Origin: Rehmannia glutinosa
Lineage: Eukaryota > Streptophyta > Magnoliopsida > Lamiales > Orobanchaceae
DNA length: 64,000 nucleotides
Assembly: GCA_016081115.2 (NCBI GenBank)
Contig: CM071930.1
Span: 36,369,335-36,433,334 of the forward strand
Direction of reading: 5' to 3'
Below the pieces are notes generated by a model, which ran no database searches, was not told the origin of the DNA, and was given only the letters and a program-made list of their open reading frames with translations. Position 1 is the stretch's first letter; every line of letters starts with the position of its first letter. The position numbers were made by a program, and so were the translations under genes. Positions 12,386 through 24,116 of this stretch are shown in pieces.

Positions 12386-13830
12386 ATGCCAAGCATTCTT
12401 GGTGAATGTAATGGTTACCCCGAAGAGAGAACAATTACTGATATCTTGATGGCAAAGAAAGTACCCGATGTTTTTCCGGAGGATTTACGGAATGCCACCC
12501 AGGCCATCGACAAGTGGAGTTCACGATTGATGCAGTGCAGGGAGCAACACCAATGTCAAAGGCACCCCTTCTGAGGAATGGCACTGAGGTTGCAAGAACT
12601 AAAGGTGCAATTACAAGAATTCTTCCGGATAAAGGGTTATGTGAGACCCAGCGTGTCTCCTTGGGGAGCTCCGATCTTTGTTCGTTAAGAAGAAAGATGG
12701 TACAATGAGGATGTGTATCGACTATCGAGAGTTGAACAATCTCACGATCAGAACAAATACCCCTTATCCCACATTGAGGATCCGCGATCAATTAAGAGGA
12801 GAGAGTTTTCTCGAAGATTGATCTAAGATCGGAGTATCACCACCAAGATCAAAGAAGCGAGATATACCCAAAACAACGTTTAGAACCCGTTATGGACGTT
12901 CACGAGTTTCTTTGTGATGCCATTTGGGTTAAGAAACACCATCGCATCTTTATGGATTTGATGAACCGAGTGTTTAAATCGACTTAGATCAATTAAGTCA
13001 TTGTGTTCATCGATGATATTTTGATCTATTCAAGGACAAACAACGACATGAAGAGCATTTGAGAATCGTGCTTGAGACCTTCGCAAAGAGAAACGTATGC
13101 GAAGTTCAAGAAATGTGAGTTTTGGGCGGAGCGAGTGGTGTTCTTGGGTCATATGATCACCGCCCGAGGTGTCGAAGTGGATCCGGAAGTGGAGGCTATA
13201 AATGAATAGAAAGCGCCATCGGCCATAGTGAGGTGGTACGCTTTCTTGACTTACTGGATATTACAAGCGTTCATTGAGGTTTTGCCAAGATTCTTTGGAC
13301 CAATGACCCGGCGAGAAATGGAAGAATTCTAGTGGGCCGAGAAATGCGAAACCGGTTTCGAAGAGTTGAAACAGATTGGTTCTCATGACCAGTTTTAGCG
13401 ATACCTAATGGATCGGAAGGGTTCATTATTTATAGTGATGCGCCACAATAAGGTCCCCTGGATATGTACTCGTACAGCGGGGAAGGTGATAGCTTATGCC
13501 TCGAGGCAATTGAAGCGGACGAGCTTAACTATCCACACATGACTTAGAGTTAAGCGATTAAGTAGTACACGCTCAGAAGATATGGCGTCATTACTTGTAC
13601 GGAGGAAAATGTGATATCTATACGGATCACAAAAGTCTCGAAATCTTCTTCCGTAGAAAAAGAATTGAACATAAGACACCGGAGATGGTTGGAGTTAGTC
13701 GAGTTATGACGTACTATCCACTATCACCCGGCAGCCAACGATGTAGTGGCGATGCCTTGAGTCGGAAGAACTATGGTGGTAGCGAGCATGATCGTGAGCA
13801 AGAACAAATTATCAAGTTTCGTCAACATTA
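12386..13830 (+). pseudogene. Gypsy reverse transcriptase and RNase H remnant
   Basis: RT landmarks appear in order but in different frames: KVPDVFPEDL (12445), VEFTID (12512), PLLRNG/ELKVQL (12565-12615), the KKDGTMRMCIDYRELNN block (12690-12740), and the catalytic FIDD at 13006-13017. RNase H remnants follow: YTDHKSL near 13620 and DALSRK near 13752. RT copies element RNA into DNA and RNase H removes the RNA. Multiple stops and one- or two-base shifts separate the blocks. No protease can be read upstream. Confidence 0.7.
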
Positions 13831-13849
13831 GAATCGATGTGGTAGTACC

Positions 13850-14570
13850 AACAACCAACACCAAGTTATCATATCGCTATGGTGTGGCAAAGCCGACTTT
13901 GAGAAATCGGATCAAAGATGCACAAACGAAGGATAAGTTTTGTGCAAAATGAGAGGGCGAGCTTTAGCCGGAAACATTAGAGGTTTTTTGAAGACTTGGA
14001 CGTCACTTACTTATGAAGGGAGAGTCTCGTGGTACCAAAAGACGAGGACTAGAAAGGAGATCTTAGAAGAGTCTCATTGTACACCCTACACCTGCAGTAC
14101 ATCCAGGAGGACAAAGATGTATCGTGACTTGAGAAACACTTTCGGTGGAGAAACATGAAAGGCTCTATTGCATCATTGGAGAGGTGTTTGACTTGTCAAC
14201 AAATCAAAGCCAAACACCAACGGCCATCGAGTTGCTACAACCACTGAGGTCCCGGAGTGGAAGTGGGAACATGTTGCAATGGATTTTATGGTTTCTGAGG
14301 TCGAAAGAAGAACGAAGCTATATAGGTTATTGTGGACAGATTGACAAAGAGCGCACACTTTCGCCGATTAAGATGACTTTCGAGCATGGAGCAAATGGCT
14401 CAATTGTACATTGAGGAGATCGTGAGTTTACACGTGGTATTTCGATGTGTGCACGTGAGACACCACGGTTTACTTCAAATTTTTGGAAGGGGTTGCAAAA
14501 GAGCAATGGGACGAGATTACAATTCATTACGATTTCATCCCAAACGTACGGACAATCCTGCAGGACATAA
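13850..14570 (+). pseudogene. Gypsy integrase remnant, cut by gap
   Basis: A CLTCQQIKAK motif, the CC half of the HHCC zinc-binding domain, lies at 14185-14214. The core follows in shifted frames (WKWEHVTMDF-like near 14265, then SAHFLPIKMTF-like near 14350). The sequence stops at the gap, so the rest of the catalytic core, any chromodomain and the 3' LTR are not visible. Confidence 0.6.
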
Positions 14571-14699
14571 NNNNNNNNNNNNNNNNNNNNNNNNNNNNNN
14601 NNNNNNNNNNNNNNNNNNNNNNNNNNNNNNNNNNNNNNNNNNNNNNNNNNNNNNNNNNNNNNNNNNNNNNNNNNNNNNNNNNNNNNNNNNNNNNNNNNN
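14571..14699. other. Assembly gap (129 N)
   Basis: A run of N. Open frames spanning it are meaningless. The two sides belong to different elements: integrase of the gypsy element on the left, a different LTR type on the right. Confidence 1.
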
Positions 14700-15465
14700 T
14701 TACATTTCTTGTGCTTTCTTTAATTCTTTCATTTTTAGCTTGTCATGAATAAGGAACAATTTGTCTATGAGTTGTTTATTTGTAATGAATAGCTAAACTT
14801 CTTGTGATTGCCTGGGAAGTAGATTAATTGAACTTTTGTTGAATGTTTTAATCTTAATTAAAGTTATTGTCTTAGCTTCATATTTGAGTACTTTGTTCTT
14901 ATTCTGTTTTTATCATTTGGCCAATGATTTATGATGTTTTGATATATTGATTCATAATTCGAGAGATGAGTCAGTATTACTCAGTACTTGACAATTTAAT
15001 ATTTGTATAATCGAGAGGTTTGTGAATATTTGTGGAGATATATGGATCTTTTGCATTTGGGAGTTGTATCTTATGTTGTATAGAGATGCTAGAAGATATA
15101 TTTCAATCTACACTTTATACATCAAAGAGGAGGATAAATACCACAGACTGCTCATGTGTACTGATGATAACTTTGATTTGATTAAATTGGACAACAAAGC
15201 AGGAATATTAATTGAAACCATAACCGAATCCATTTCATTCCCTCGATAATTCCCATTATTATTTGCATCTTGTGTTTTTGTGGTTAACCTTGTCTTTACT
15301 TACTACAATTATCAGATTTCGATCGTCTAAATAAAAATAAGACTATCTTAGTTTAATACTTAGCACATAAATTTATTAGTCTCCGTGGATACGACCTTGC
15401 TTACCCTATTCTATAAACTACACCGTACACTTGCGGTAAGTTAAATAAGGCGAACAAAACCTTTG
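14700..15465 (+). repeat. 3' part of a gypsy-like LTR (plus)
   Basis: The stretch ends with 'CTCCGTGGATACGACC' and 'CCGTACACTTGCGG', blocks common at the ends of Tat/Athila-type LTRs in plants. Its last 90 bases match the reverse complement of 2725-2810. It is joined directly to the end of SIRE copy B with no primer site, so it was cut by a rearrangement or by that insertion. An open frame at 15022-15249 has no recognisable domain. Confidence 0.5.
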
Positions 15466-16920
15466 CAAATTTTTCGGGATGCAAATCTTTTAAATATACG
15501 AGTTGATTATCGCGATTTGTGTCCTTGATGGATGATCGATTTAGTCAATCAAAAGAGAGTTAGTCTCTCATGACACTGAATTTGAGCTGCTGATGGAATA
15601 ACTCAATTGTTGATTAAATTAACTCATTTGTTTTGTTTCAATGAAAGGCTTAACACCCTTAAGTTTGATTAAGCAAGAGTTTAGTGCTAGGTTTAGTACT
15701 AGTATTATCAAGTGGATAGCAAATTTATCAAGAGATATAAGCAGTTAAAAATGCGGGAATTAAAGTCTTTGAAATGTAAATGACACAATGAAATTTTTAT
15801 AGAGGTTCGAAGATGGGGTAGTGCTTCTCTCTCTATTCTCCAACTCTGGAGAATCCACTAGGTAATGATCGATTTACAAAGTGGTAATGATCCGAATACA
15901 AGTCTTGATCACACGGCCGACTTGATCCTGCAGGACTCAGTCGAGACGCCCCTTGATCACTCACAAGCTCGCACGACTGAGGCCTTCTTCCAAAGGCAAA
16001 AGCTGCACTTACTCTGACTCACTTGCTCAAGCTCTTTGGATTTGATCGCTCCTCCAAAAGCTTAAGACTTGGTTCAACATTGAACCTTCCTACAATCCTT
16101 CCGGAATGTAGACCCTTGTTTTTGATGTTTTCTCTTCAACTGAGTTGAAGTTATCTTTCCTTCACGGGTGAGTGTTGGATTGATGTTCTTCGTAATGTGA
16201 ATCGAGGATTGCATGTTTCCTTTTTCTAATATGCTTCCCTTATATCTCATATGTATCATCATCCTTCTCAAACAAACTCCTATTTTTATAGTGAACTTTC
16301 AAAAATTTGCCCGTTGAAGAGATAGGCTTATTTTTGAAAGTCAATGGCAAGTCGTTGGCTTGTCTTATGATTCTTGAATTGCCATTTCCTCGTATGAATT
16401 GTTCTTTCACCTTTCAGAGTTCGACACGGTGTGGTGCTTCCCATTGATTGTTCATTCCTTTTGCACGCTTCGACCGACACTCCAGAAAGGTGGTATGGAG
16501 ATATTACTTGTTTAAGTAAATCTCTTGATTTGCGGTGATTCTTTCTGATTATCTCAAACTTGTTGCATTTTCTTGCTTTCCCCAGGTGATTTAGAGTCGG
16601 CTTTCCAATCATTGGATGACTCTTCTGTCATTTCAACTCGGACTTGGCTTTTCTTGAGTTGGATCGGGATGCTCCACTCACCGCATCTCAATTCTTTCCT
16701 CCATAGAGTTCCTGTCTTCTCTTTTTGCCATACTTTTGTCTCTGTCAAGTCTTCCTTCAGATCTTGGTTGTCTTAGATACAGCATGTTAGGGCGTTAACT
16801 CAGCTTGGCAGCGACTCTATTTATTACAATGCATTTACAACAAGAATTTGGGGTGGCCAACTTTCTATTCTAAGTTTTACATGGCATTCATCAAAATCTT
16901 AAACAATAAATTTCAGAACA
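15465..16920 (-). repeat. 3' LTR of SIRE copy B (distal end missing)
   Basis: On the minus strand it starts at 16920 with TGTTCTGAAATTT and runs to about 15465, where similarity to the other LTRs fades. The terminal CCTTGGGACCTACA block present in the other copies is absent. Confidence 0.75.
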
Positions 16921-16931
16921 ATTTCCTTTTT
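16921..16931 (-). other. Polypurine tract of SIRE copy B
   Basis: Minus strand AAAAAGGAAAT directly precedes the LTR. It is shorter than the AAAAAGGGGGAAAT form in copy C. Confidence 0.6.
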
Positions 16932-17052
16932 GATGATGCCAAAACTTAAACCATTCAAAAATGCAAATAGCAAAGATACATACAAGATAGTGTATTGACA
17001 TAGAATGTATCGCAGAATAGATCCGTTTATTGATCATATCATTTCATTTTTT

Positions 17053-20000
17053 TTACACAACCTGTTTAAGGTGTATCAGAGCACATATTTTGTCTTCACA
17101 AAAAATAAAGAATTTATAGCTTTTTATGAGAAGACTTACATTGAGTGTATTTACATAATAAAATAAGCACGAAGGGGTGGACAACAACACTTCATCTCCT
17201 TTCATTATCTCCTTCTTTTCATCTTGATCGAGATCTTTCTCTTCTTCTCTTTTTAATCGTGTTGTTTGCCTTCTTTTCTTTTCATATGCCTTCCTTGGCA
17301 TTTCATCTCTTCTTATTCTTTCTCGTCTCTCCTCCCATACCGAGTTTGTCTCTTGTTTTCTTCTTCTAGTCTTTTCACATACTCGGCGGTTAGTTTCGCC
17401 AACTTGCAAATTCGCCTACTTGGTCAAGCCCAAATTTCTTAGTAGATCCTCCTTTCCTCGATCCACATATTCAATGTTTTTGGGCAGGCCTAGGTCTGTA
17501 ACTTTCCTCCACTCCCTCTTCTTCCTCTACCCTCCGGGCGATCTTTGTCTCTGGTCTTCTTCTTTCCAAAGTGAGTGATCACGGGTGACAGCCAGTGAGC
17601 GCTGGGTGCATCACACTGCTCGTCGGCTCTTCACATAACGTGAGACCACTTTTCCCGGTCACAAGTCCCAAGCTTGAGCCATGAACATATTTGCAAAAAG
17701 TATCTCGATTCGAGCGTTTTAAATTCATCAGCGATCGTGGCCTGTCCCGACATCCGAGATGGCATAAGTGTCTCTGTCTCTTTCGGAAATTCCCCGTGTT
17801 CTTTCAAGATGTTCATGATTAGGGCATCCATTCTACCTTCCACTTCCTTCATCCCTCGCTTCAATAGTTTTCTCTTATCACCATGGATATAGCAGTGTTG
17901 GAGTGGTGAGTCCTGAGGAGTTTCTTGCTTATGATGTCATTTGTGATGAAGGACCTTGTTGGGGGGTTTGTGCAATCATCAATGTCACATCGTCGACCCT
18001 TCCCCCTCAACAAGCTTTCCTTTCTTTTGTTTCAAGACTTCCTACCATTTTCCCTTCTCCGCTGCCTCCTTTCTTCTCGGCAGTTTTTAGCGCTTTGGGT
18101 ATTCCTCTTCCCTTTTTGGCATCATCAAAGGATAGAGGAACCTCAGGGAACATTGGCAAGCATGAAGTCGAGTCTTCGATGCGACAGTTCCTGCGCCAGC
18201 CCGCACGTTGTATGCGGACGGAATTGATCGAGTAGCATTGGATTCTCTGAAATCCAGCTTCATCTCGGCCATGAGAAGGCTGAATTTTCTTGTCATGTGT
18301 TCTTTTAAAACTGTAGATCATTTGTATTTTGCTCACGCAATGACTTTATCTCGGCAAAGTGTGAGCTTCATGCATATGCTCAATATGTTCTCTCGCTTTG
18401 TTTTTGCATCGGCATTTTCAGCTCTCCATACCAAATGACTTGTTGAACAATGTCATCAAGAATCGACTTGTTCCACACGCATTATTTCTTCTTGTTGCCA
18501 CCATTCCCTTATTCTCGATTGCATCTTGCCTCTCAAGTCGGGCCGTAAAGTTGGCATCTCTGTTGTCCCGATCATGTCCAAAGAGGCCTCGATGCCTCTC
18601 CATCCGTTCAACCTCGGCGAATAATGCCTTGAACACTTTGCGGCCTTCGGTGATTCTTCCCGTTGTTGCGTGATGGCCATACAACATCAAAGTCATAAGC
18701 AAACCGGAACAATGGTGCCCCGTGAAAAGACGGAGTCGGTCCGTGATAGCGTCGTGCGCGTTCATTCTCGACTCTTCATGGAAGTCGGTACCTCCGAGGA
18801 AAAAGGAAAGGATTCTATAAATGATTCATCACCACCAGCAAGATTTGTTCGATGATGAGCGGTGCGCGTGAAGTTCTTTTAGGAATCGACCCGCTGCGGC
18901 AACAGGAGTGTGCGGTGGTCTCTTGTTCACCTGGTTTTGTTGTGAAGTGGACCCGGCTTGCGAGCCTCAATGCCTTAACAAAGCTTCGTTGGTCTCGGTG
19001 ATTTTTCCATTTGATGGCGGTCCTCGGCCGTATAAGAAGCGTCCTTCGGACGATGATGAGATTTCCATTGGTGGCTCATCATCAAAGTTAAAGGTTTGTG
19101 AGTAGTCTTGGGATCGACTTGCTCGTGCTTGGAACATCCGCACCAGTCTTTTGGATTTGTCACGGGGATGACTCGCCTTCTTTCTTCGCTTTCGATCCCG
19201 GAAAAGTGACATCGTGGATTGTCCTGGGAATCATGATGCGCTTATCTCCTTCCTCGGATGGGTCGATGATAGCGAGGAGGATGTTCTCTACATCACTTTT
19301 CTTTACCCCCGGGAAGTCTCAACCTCGTGGGCCTTGATACCTCCAGCGAGTCTCTCTTTGCAACGAGGCCTTGGTCCTCCCTTTCGACGATGTTATTGTC
19401 TTAGGGTCTTCTATGGTGGCATCCATTGGAGTTCGAACCCCATGGATTGCACTTTCATCGCCTGCAGTGTTAACTCCCAGGTGTTCTTCCGCGCCTCGAT
19501 CGCATCAAACAGCCGTCATTACCTTGAGCAGGTTGGCACCTCACCGAGAGGCAGTCTCAATCTTCGAGCGTTGATGGCAACTTGTTGTTCTTCTTGTGTT
19601 TGTAATTTCTCTCCTTCGCCTCCTTGATTCGATTTGCTAGGAGTCATCTCGCGGCGCATCCTCCGACCTAGTCCGCAGCGGGAGTGGAGGTTCACCGGCG
19701 CACCAGTGAGTGACTGGAATGGGGTCACTCGTCTCCAAACTCCCAGTTTATTTTGATTGACTTCAGCCGTTGGGCGGTGGTAAAACACCTTCAATAGGGG
19801 TTGGCTCGACCGGGGTCCCCATTATCCCGCTTCATCGCCAGCTCCCTTATCGCTTCTTCCGAGTGAGTGGGAAGTGGTGGCAGCAACAACGGTGGCTATT
19901 TGTCGAACCACTCCCATTGGATCGATTTCAACCGTGTTCGAGGACTCTCCGGTCCCCTCCATCAGTCTTTGCTCGTGAAGGATTCCGATTCATGCAATGC

Positions 20001-21679
20001 TTGCTGCATTTGCAACTCTTCAGAAAGTGAACATTCTCCGATCCTCATCAATCGAGAAGACATCAAGGAGAGGATGTGTGTTCGTAAAGCCGGAGATAGG
20101 CGGTCTTGTTTTCTCACGTGCCTCGGCCCTCACTTGCTTTTCTCTCTCATTTTCCTTGAAAATTTGCAGGATGTCTGTCACCGCTTGTCTTCATCAAGTC
20201 TTGGCCGAGCACGATCTTTAGTCAAGGAAATTTAGCAGTTCCTCTTCTTCTTCTATAAACTCGTGTCGTTGGAACTGTTCCCTTGACTTACTCAACTTCC
20301 ATTTTCCTCCACTCACGCAGCACGATTTTGGATGTCGGGTAAGGTGGAGATAGGATCATTACATCACTATCCGCTCTAGCGGGTTCTTCTTGTGTTCAAA
20401 TTTTGTGTGAACTATTGTGTCTTCAGGTTGCCTCTCGCTGATCGCTTCAGCAGACTTGGGTTTCATCAACTACATCCGGAGACTCTACTTCTCGCCAGCC
20501 TCCCAGATCTCTGCTTCACCGAGTGGGTCGACTTTGGTTTTCTCCACTGAGCGCTTGATAATTCGTCTTCGTCTCCTAGTTTGTACGTGAGGGATTTGGT
20601 TCGCAGGAGCGGTGTCTTCGAGTCTTGAGCGGCGGGGCAGTGCTGGTGTCTTTTCGAGGAGCGGGCCATCGTGGTTTCTCGTTCTCCTCTTTTTGACGAT
20701 CGGAGAAGGTATTTGTGAGTCCTTCGAGGCTAGCTGTTGCAGGGCAGGAGACACGGCTTCTTTGGGGCGGGTGACTCTGCTGCAGGGACAGGCATGTTTG
20801 GTTTTCTTTGCTGCAGGGGCAGCGGTCTTCTTAGCAGCTGCAGGGGCAGCTTTCTTCTTGGGTGGAGAGGAAAGCAGCTGCTATCTCTGGTCGGTGATTC
20901 CCCTCACTGTGTCAGCTCTTGGCGTAAGCTCTCTTCTGTGCGCCAGAGAGGTTTGCTCTGAACATCCTCTTGTTAACATGGAATGCCTTCCCATGTCTAA
21001 GAGGGACTCCTTTCACCTCCAATAGCCGGCCAATCACTAGGCCATATCCTAGGGATCCTCCAAATGAGCCATCTTCCTTGAAGGACTTGTTCCCCACGTT
21101 CTGGCAGAGTCTGCTGTAGACAAACTCAGCCCAGTTTATCTTCTTTTCTTCGATGATTGCAGCCATTACAATCAGCTTTGCCTTTGACAGTTGGTCAAAG
21201 CTGCCAAATTTGATGTCGATACATTTGGCAACTATATCCAACAACTTGTGATAATCCTCCTTCAGCAGTCTCTTGTTTGCTGTGTATATTATTTTATCAG
21301 CATAGTCGGACTTGGCTATTTCTTTCCAAGCGTCAGCCAAGTTTACATCAGCTTCTTTAATCTCAGATGCTCCTTCTGCTGGTAGTGAGCAATGTTCAGC
21401 CAAATCCTTGGCAGAGATAGTCAGCTGCTTTCCGTGAACAGATGACTTGATTCCTTCATCGTGAATCTCAGCATTCACGTAGAATTGTGCGACCTCCTCC
21501 ACATAGGTCATCGGATATTCTAACGTTAGAAACGGTTTCAGTCCGGACGTTTCCAACTTCTCAGCGATTTTCTTCACTAGGGTGTCGTCGGACCCCTGTT
21601 TCATCATTCCGTCAAAATCCACCGTAGAGCCGGTGTGGATTTGCTTTCCTAACTTGGTAAAGTCATAAGTTGGTGCCAT
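17053..21679 (-). pseudogene. SIRE extra ORF (copy B), broken after first 255 codons
   Basis: The minus-strand ATG at 21679 opens an unbroken 255-codon frame ending at 20912 (MAPTYDFTKL start). Its blocks 'EVAQFYVNA', 'LTISAKDLAEHCSLP' and 'SKAKLIVMAAIIEEKKINW' resemble a fold found in plant retroelement 'envelope-like' and 'putative plant transposon' proteins; this is an inference from pattern. Further pieces follow in shifted frames: a basic, nuclear-signal-like SPIVKKRRTR (near 20690), then a region with few landmarks, and a charged coiled coil (17409-17160). No convincing transmembrane helix was seen, so a true envelope role is not supported. The whole region matches copy C 47657-52140. 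Confidence 0.6.
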
Positions 21680-22085
21680 TTCTCAGGATTATATCAAGGA
21701 AAAACTCAGAGATTGACTTGGAGATAGATAGGGCTTCGAGAGTATTTTGCCTTTGCTTTTGAGAGAAAGAGATGAACAGTTTTAGAAGTGTGAGAGAGAA
21801 ACGGACGAAAATGGTTTAAATATGGTTTATGAAAGGACGTGCGGGTGGTTTTTGAAATGTGATCGAAATCAACGGCTTGGATTTTGCACGCCTATTGAGC
21901 ATTTAATGTCTCATATTTAATGCGGCAGCATTTATATCCAATCATAAGCTTGGTGTGCAGCTTTATGTCTGTACACATCATCATTATGCTAACGTATTCC
22001 TTAAACATTCCCGCTTAGTCAAAACGACTGCGTTTTTGTCACTTTGCTTATAAGTGACTCAGCTTATTCTTTAGCTGATTTAACT

Positions 22086-23990
22086 TTACTTCTCACAGGT
22101 TCTCTTAGTGACTAAATTATCACCGACTCTAGTCAAGTTTGTCTTTTCATAAATCTGGTGATTCGATTGAAATGATTTTCGTGTTCGGCTCTTCTTCACC
22201 TCCTTTCTCTGCTCCATTTCTTTTCTTTTGATTCTTCCGTGTCTACCTAGTTCAATTAATCCCAACTCATGTTTGAGTTCTTCAAATCTTGACTCACATA
22301 ATGGTTTTGTGAAGATGTCGCTAGTTGCTTTTATCGGTTGAGATATATTCCAGGATGATGTCCTTCTTTTCAACATGATCTCTTATGAAGTGATATCCGA
22401 CATCAATGTGCTTTGTTCTTGAATGCAACACAGATTTTGAGTGATTGCAATTGCACTTGTGTTATCACACATGATTGGAATTTCTTTTCCTCAATTTCAT
22501 AGTCTCTCATTCTTGCCTCATCCATAGGACTTGGGCAACAACAGGCCCGCGCCTATGTATTCTCGCCTCATTTGTAGAGGTGGCTATTGAGTTTTGCTTC
22601 TTGCTAAACCAGAAATCAGCCTGTTTCCTAGCATTTGACATGTGCCTCAAGTGCTCTTCCTGTCCACTCTGCATCCAAAGATAGAACCAATAGCCAATTA
22701 GCTTGAATCCACCTTTCCTTTGGATACCATAGGCCTACTTCTTGGCTTCCTTTCAAGTATCTCAATATTCTCTTAGTCATGTCATATGGCTCTCTTTTGG
22801 AGCAGATTGAAATCTTGCACATACACCTACAAAGAAAGGTGATGTCCGGCTCCGCTTTGCCGTGAGATAGAAAGCAATGATCCAATAAGTGCTCTGATCT
22901 TGTTTGATCTACTGAGGCTTACCATCCGCATCCATGTCCATTTTGGCCGGATGTGTTCATTGGTATTTTTACGTAAGACTTCTCCTCCATACCAAACTTC
23001 TTCATTAAATATCCGGGTGTATTTTGTTTGACTTATGAAGGTTCCATCCTTCATTTTGTTTCACTTGGAGTCCAAGGAAGAATGTCGACTCTCCCATCAT
23101 GCTCATTTCAAATTTACTTTGCATGAGGTTTGAAAATTTTTCACACGAGTTCTTTGTTAGTGGATCCAAAAATGATGTCATCCACATATATTTGAACAAG
23201 CAAAGATACTCTTTTTGTCTTGAATTAAAAAAGTGTTCTATCTACTTTTCCTTTTGTGAATCCTTTTTCGAGTTAGGAATTGTGACAAGGTATCATGCCA
23301 TGCTCGGGTGCCTCGCTTCAATCCATACAAGGCTTTCTTGAGTTTGTATACCTTATCTCCAAGAGTCTTCTGCTCAAATCCTGGAGGTTGTTCAACATAC
23401 ACTTCTTCTTCCAATAAACCATTTAGGAATACACTTTTTACATCCATCTGATATACAATGAAATTCTTGTGAGCTGCATAGGCAAGAAACATCCTTATAG
23501 CTTCCAATCTTGCTACAGGGGCAAATGTTTCATCAAAATCTATCCTTTCTTCTTGAAATATCCTTTGGCTACTAGTCTTGCTTTGTGTCTTACCACGTAA
23601 CCTTCCTCGTTCATCTTATTTCTGAACACCCATTTGGTGCCAATAACATTTTGATGTATGGGTCTTTGCACTAATTCCCATACTTTATTTCTTTCAAACT
23701 GATTCAGCTCTTCTTGCATTGCTTGAATCCAATGTGTGTCGTTCAATGCTTGTGACACATCTTTGGGCTCTATTTGCGAGATGAAGCATGTGAACATGGC
23801 TTCTTGTTGAGTTCTGGATCTTGTTTTGACACCTTCTCTTATATCTCCAATGACAAGTTCTCGTGGATGGTCTCTCGGCCATCTTACATCAAAGTTGGAG
23901 TAAGTTATGGATTGATCGACTTGCAAACATGTTGTTGTGGCGGGCTCTCTACCGTAATCACTTAGCCGCAAATTTTCCCACTGTTTTTGA
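22086..23990 (-). pseudogene. SIRE reverse transcriptase and RNase H (copy B)
   Basis: On the minus strand, pieces at 23971-23540, 23507-23238, 23199-23005, 22885-22628 and 22376-22086 cover the copia RT and RNase H in order. Landmarks are NVIGTKWVFRNK, YQMDVKSVFLNG, YVEQPPGF, the catalytic YVDD at 23177-23188, and the C-terminal DIFTKPLCESRFEELK. RT makes element DNA and RNase H degrades the RNA template. At least four frame breaks separate the pieces. The YVDD is read in another frame from the piece around it. Confidence 0.85.
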
Positions 23991-24116
23991 GATTCACTAT
24001 CTCATCTTCTTCGAATTGATAATTCCAAACCAAAGATAGGGACTTTTCTTCTCGTATGGTTGGATGATTCACTTATCGGTGACTCTTCAATGTCTTCTCC
24101 ATTTATATTTGGCTCA

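Larger units (their letters stand above)
7660..14570 (+). mobile_element. Decayed Ty3/gypsy element, probably Del/Tekay-type chromovirus
   Basis: The element has a long 5' LTR (7660-9746), an initiator-Met-type primer site (9750), then gag and pol pieces in the order gag, reverse transcriptase, RNase H, integrase. That order (RT before integrase) identifies Ty3/gypsy. The LTR start TGTAATACCC and end GGGGCGTTAC resemble Del/Tekay chromoviruses. A chromodomain would lie in or beyond the gap, so this assignment is an inference. Frames are broken throughout. No 3' LTR is present before the gap at 14571. Confidence 0.8.

Noticed and set aside
14386..14752. Open frames crossing the N run
   Set aside because: The gap has unknown content and the flanks belong to different elements.
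19214..21025. Long plus-strand frames within copy B
   Set aside because: They lie opposite the minus-strand extra ORF and have no plausible domain.
20912..21679. 255-codon ORF as a host gene
   Set aside because: The same start and sequence occur at 47657 in copy C at the same place between RNase H and the 3' LTR, so it is part of the retroelement.
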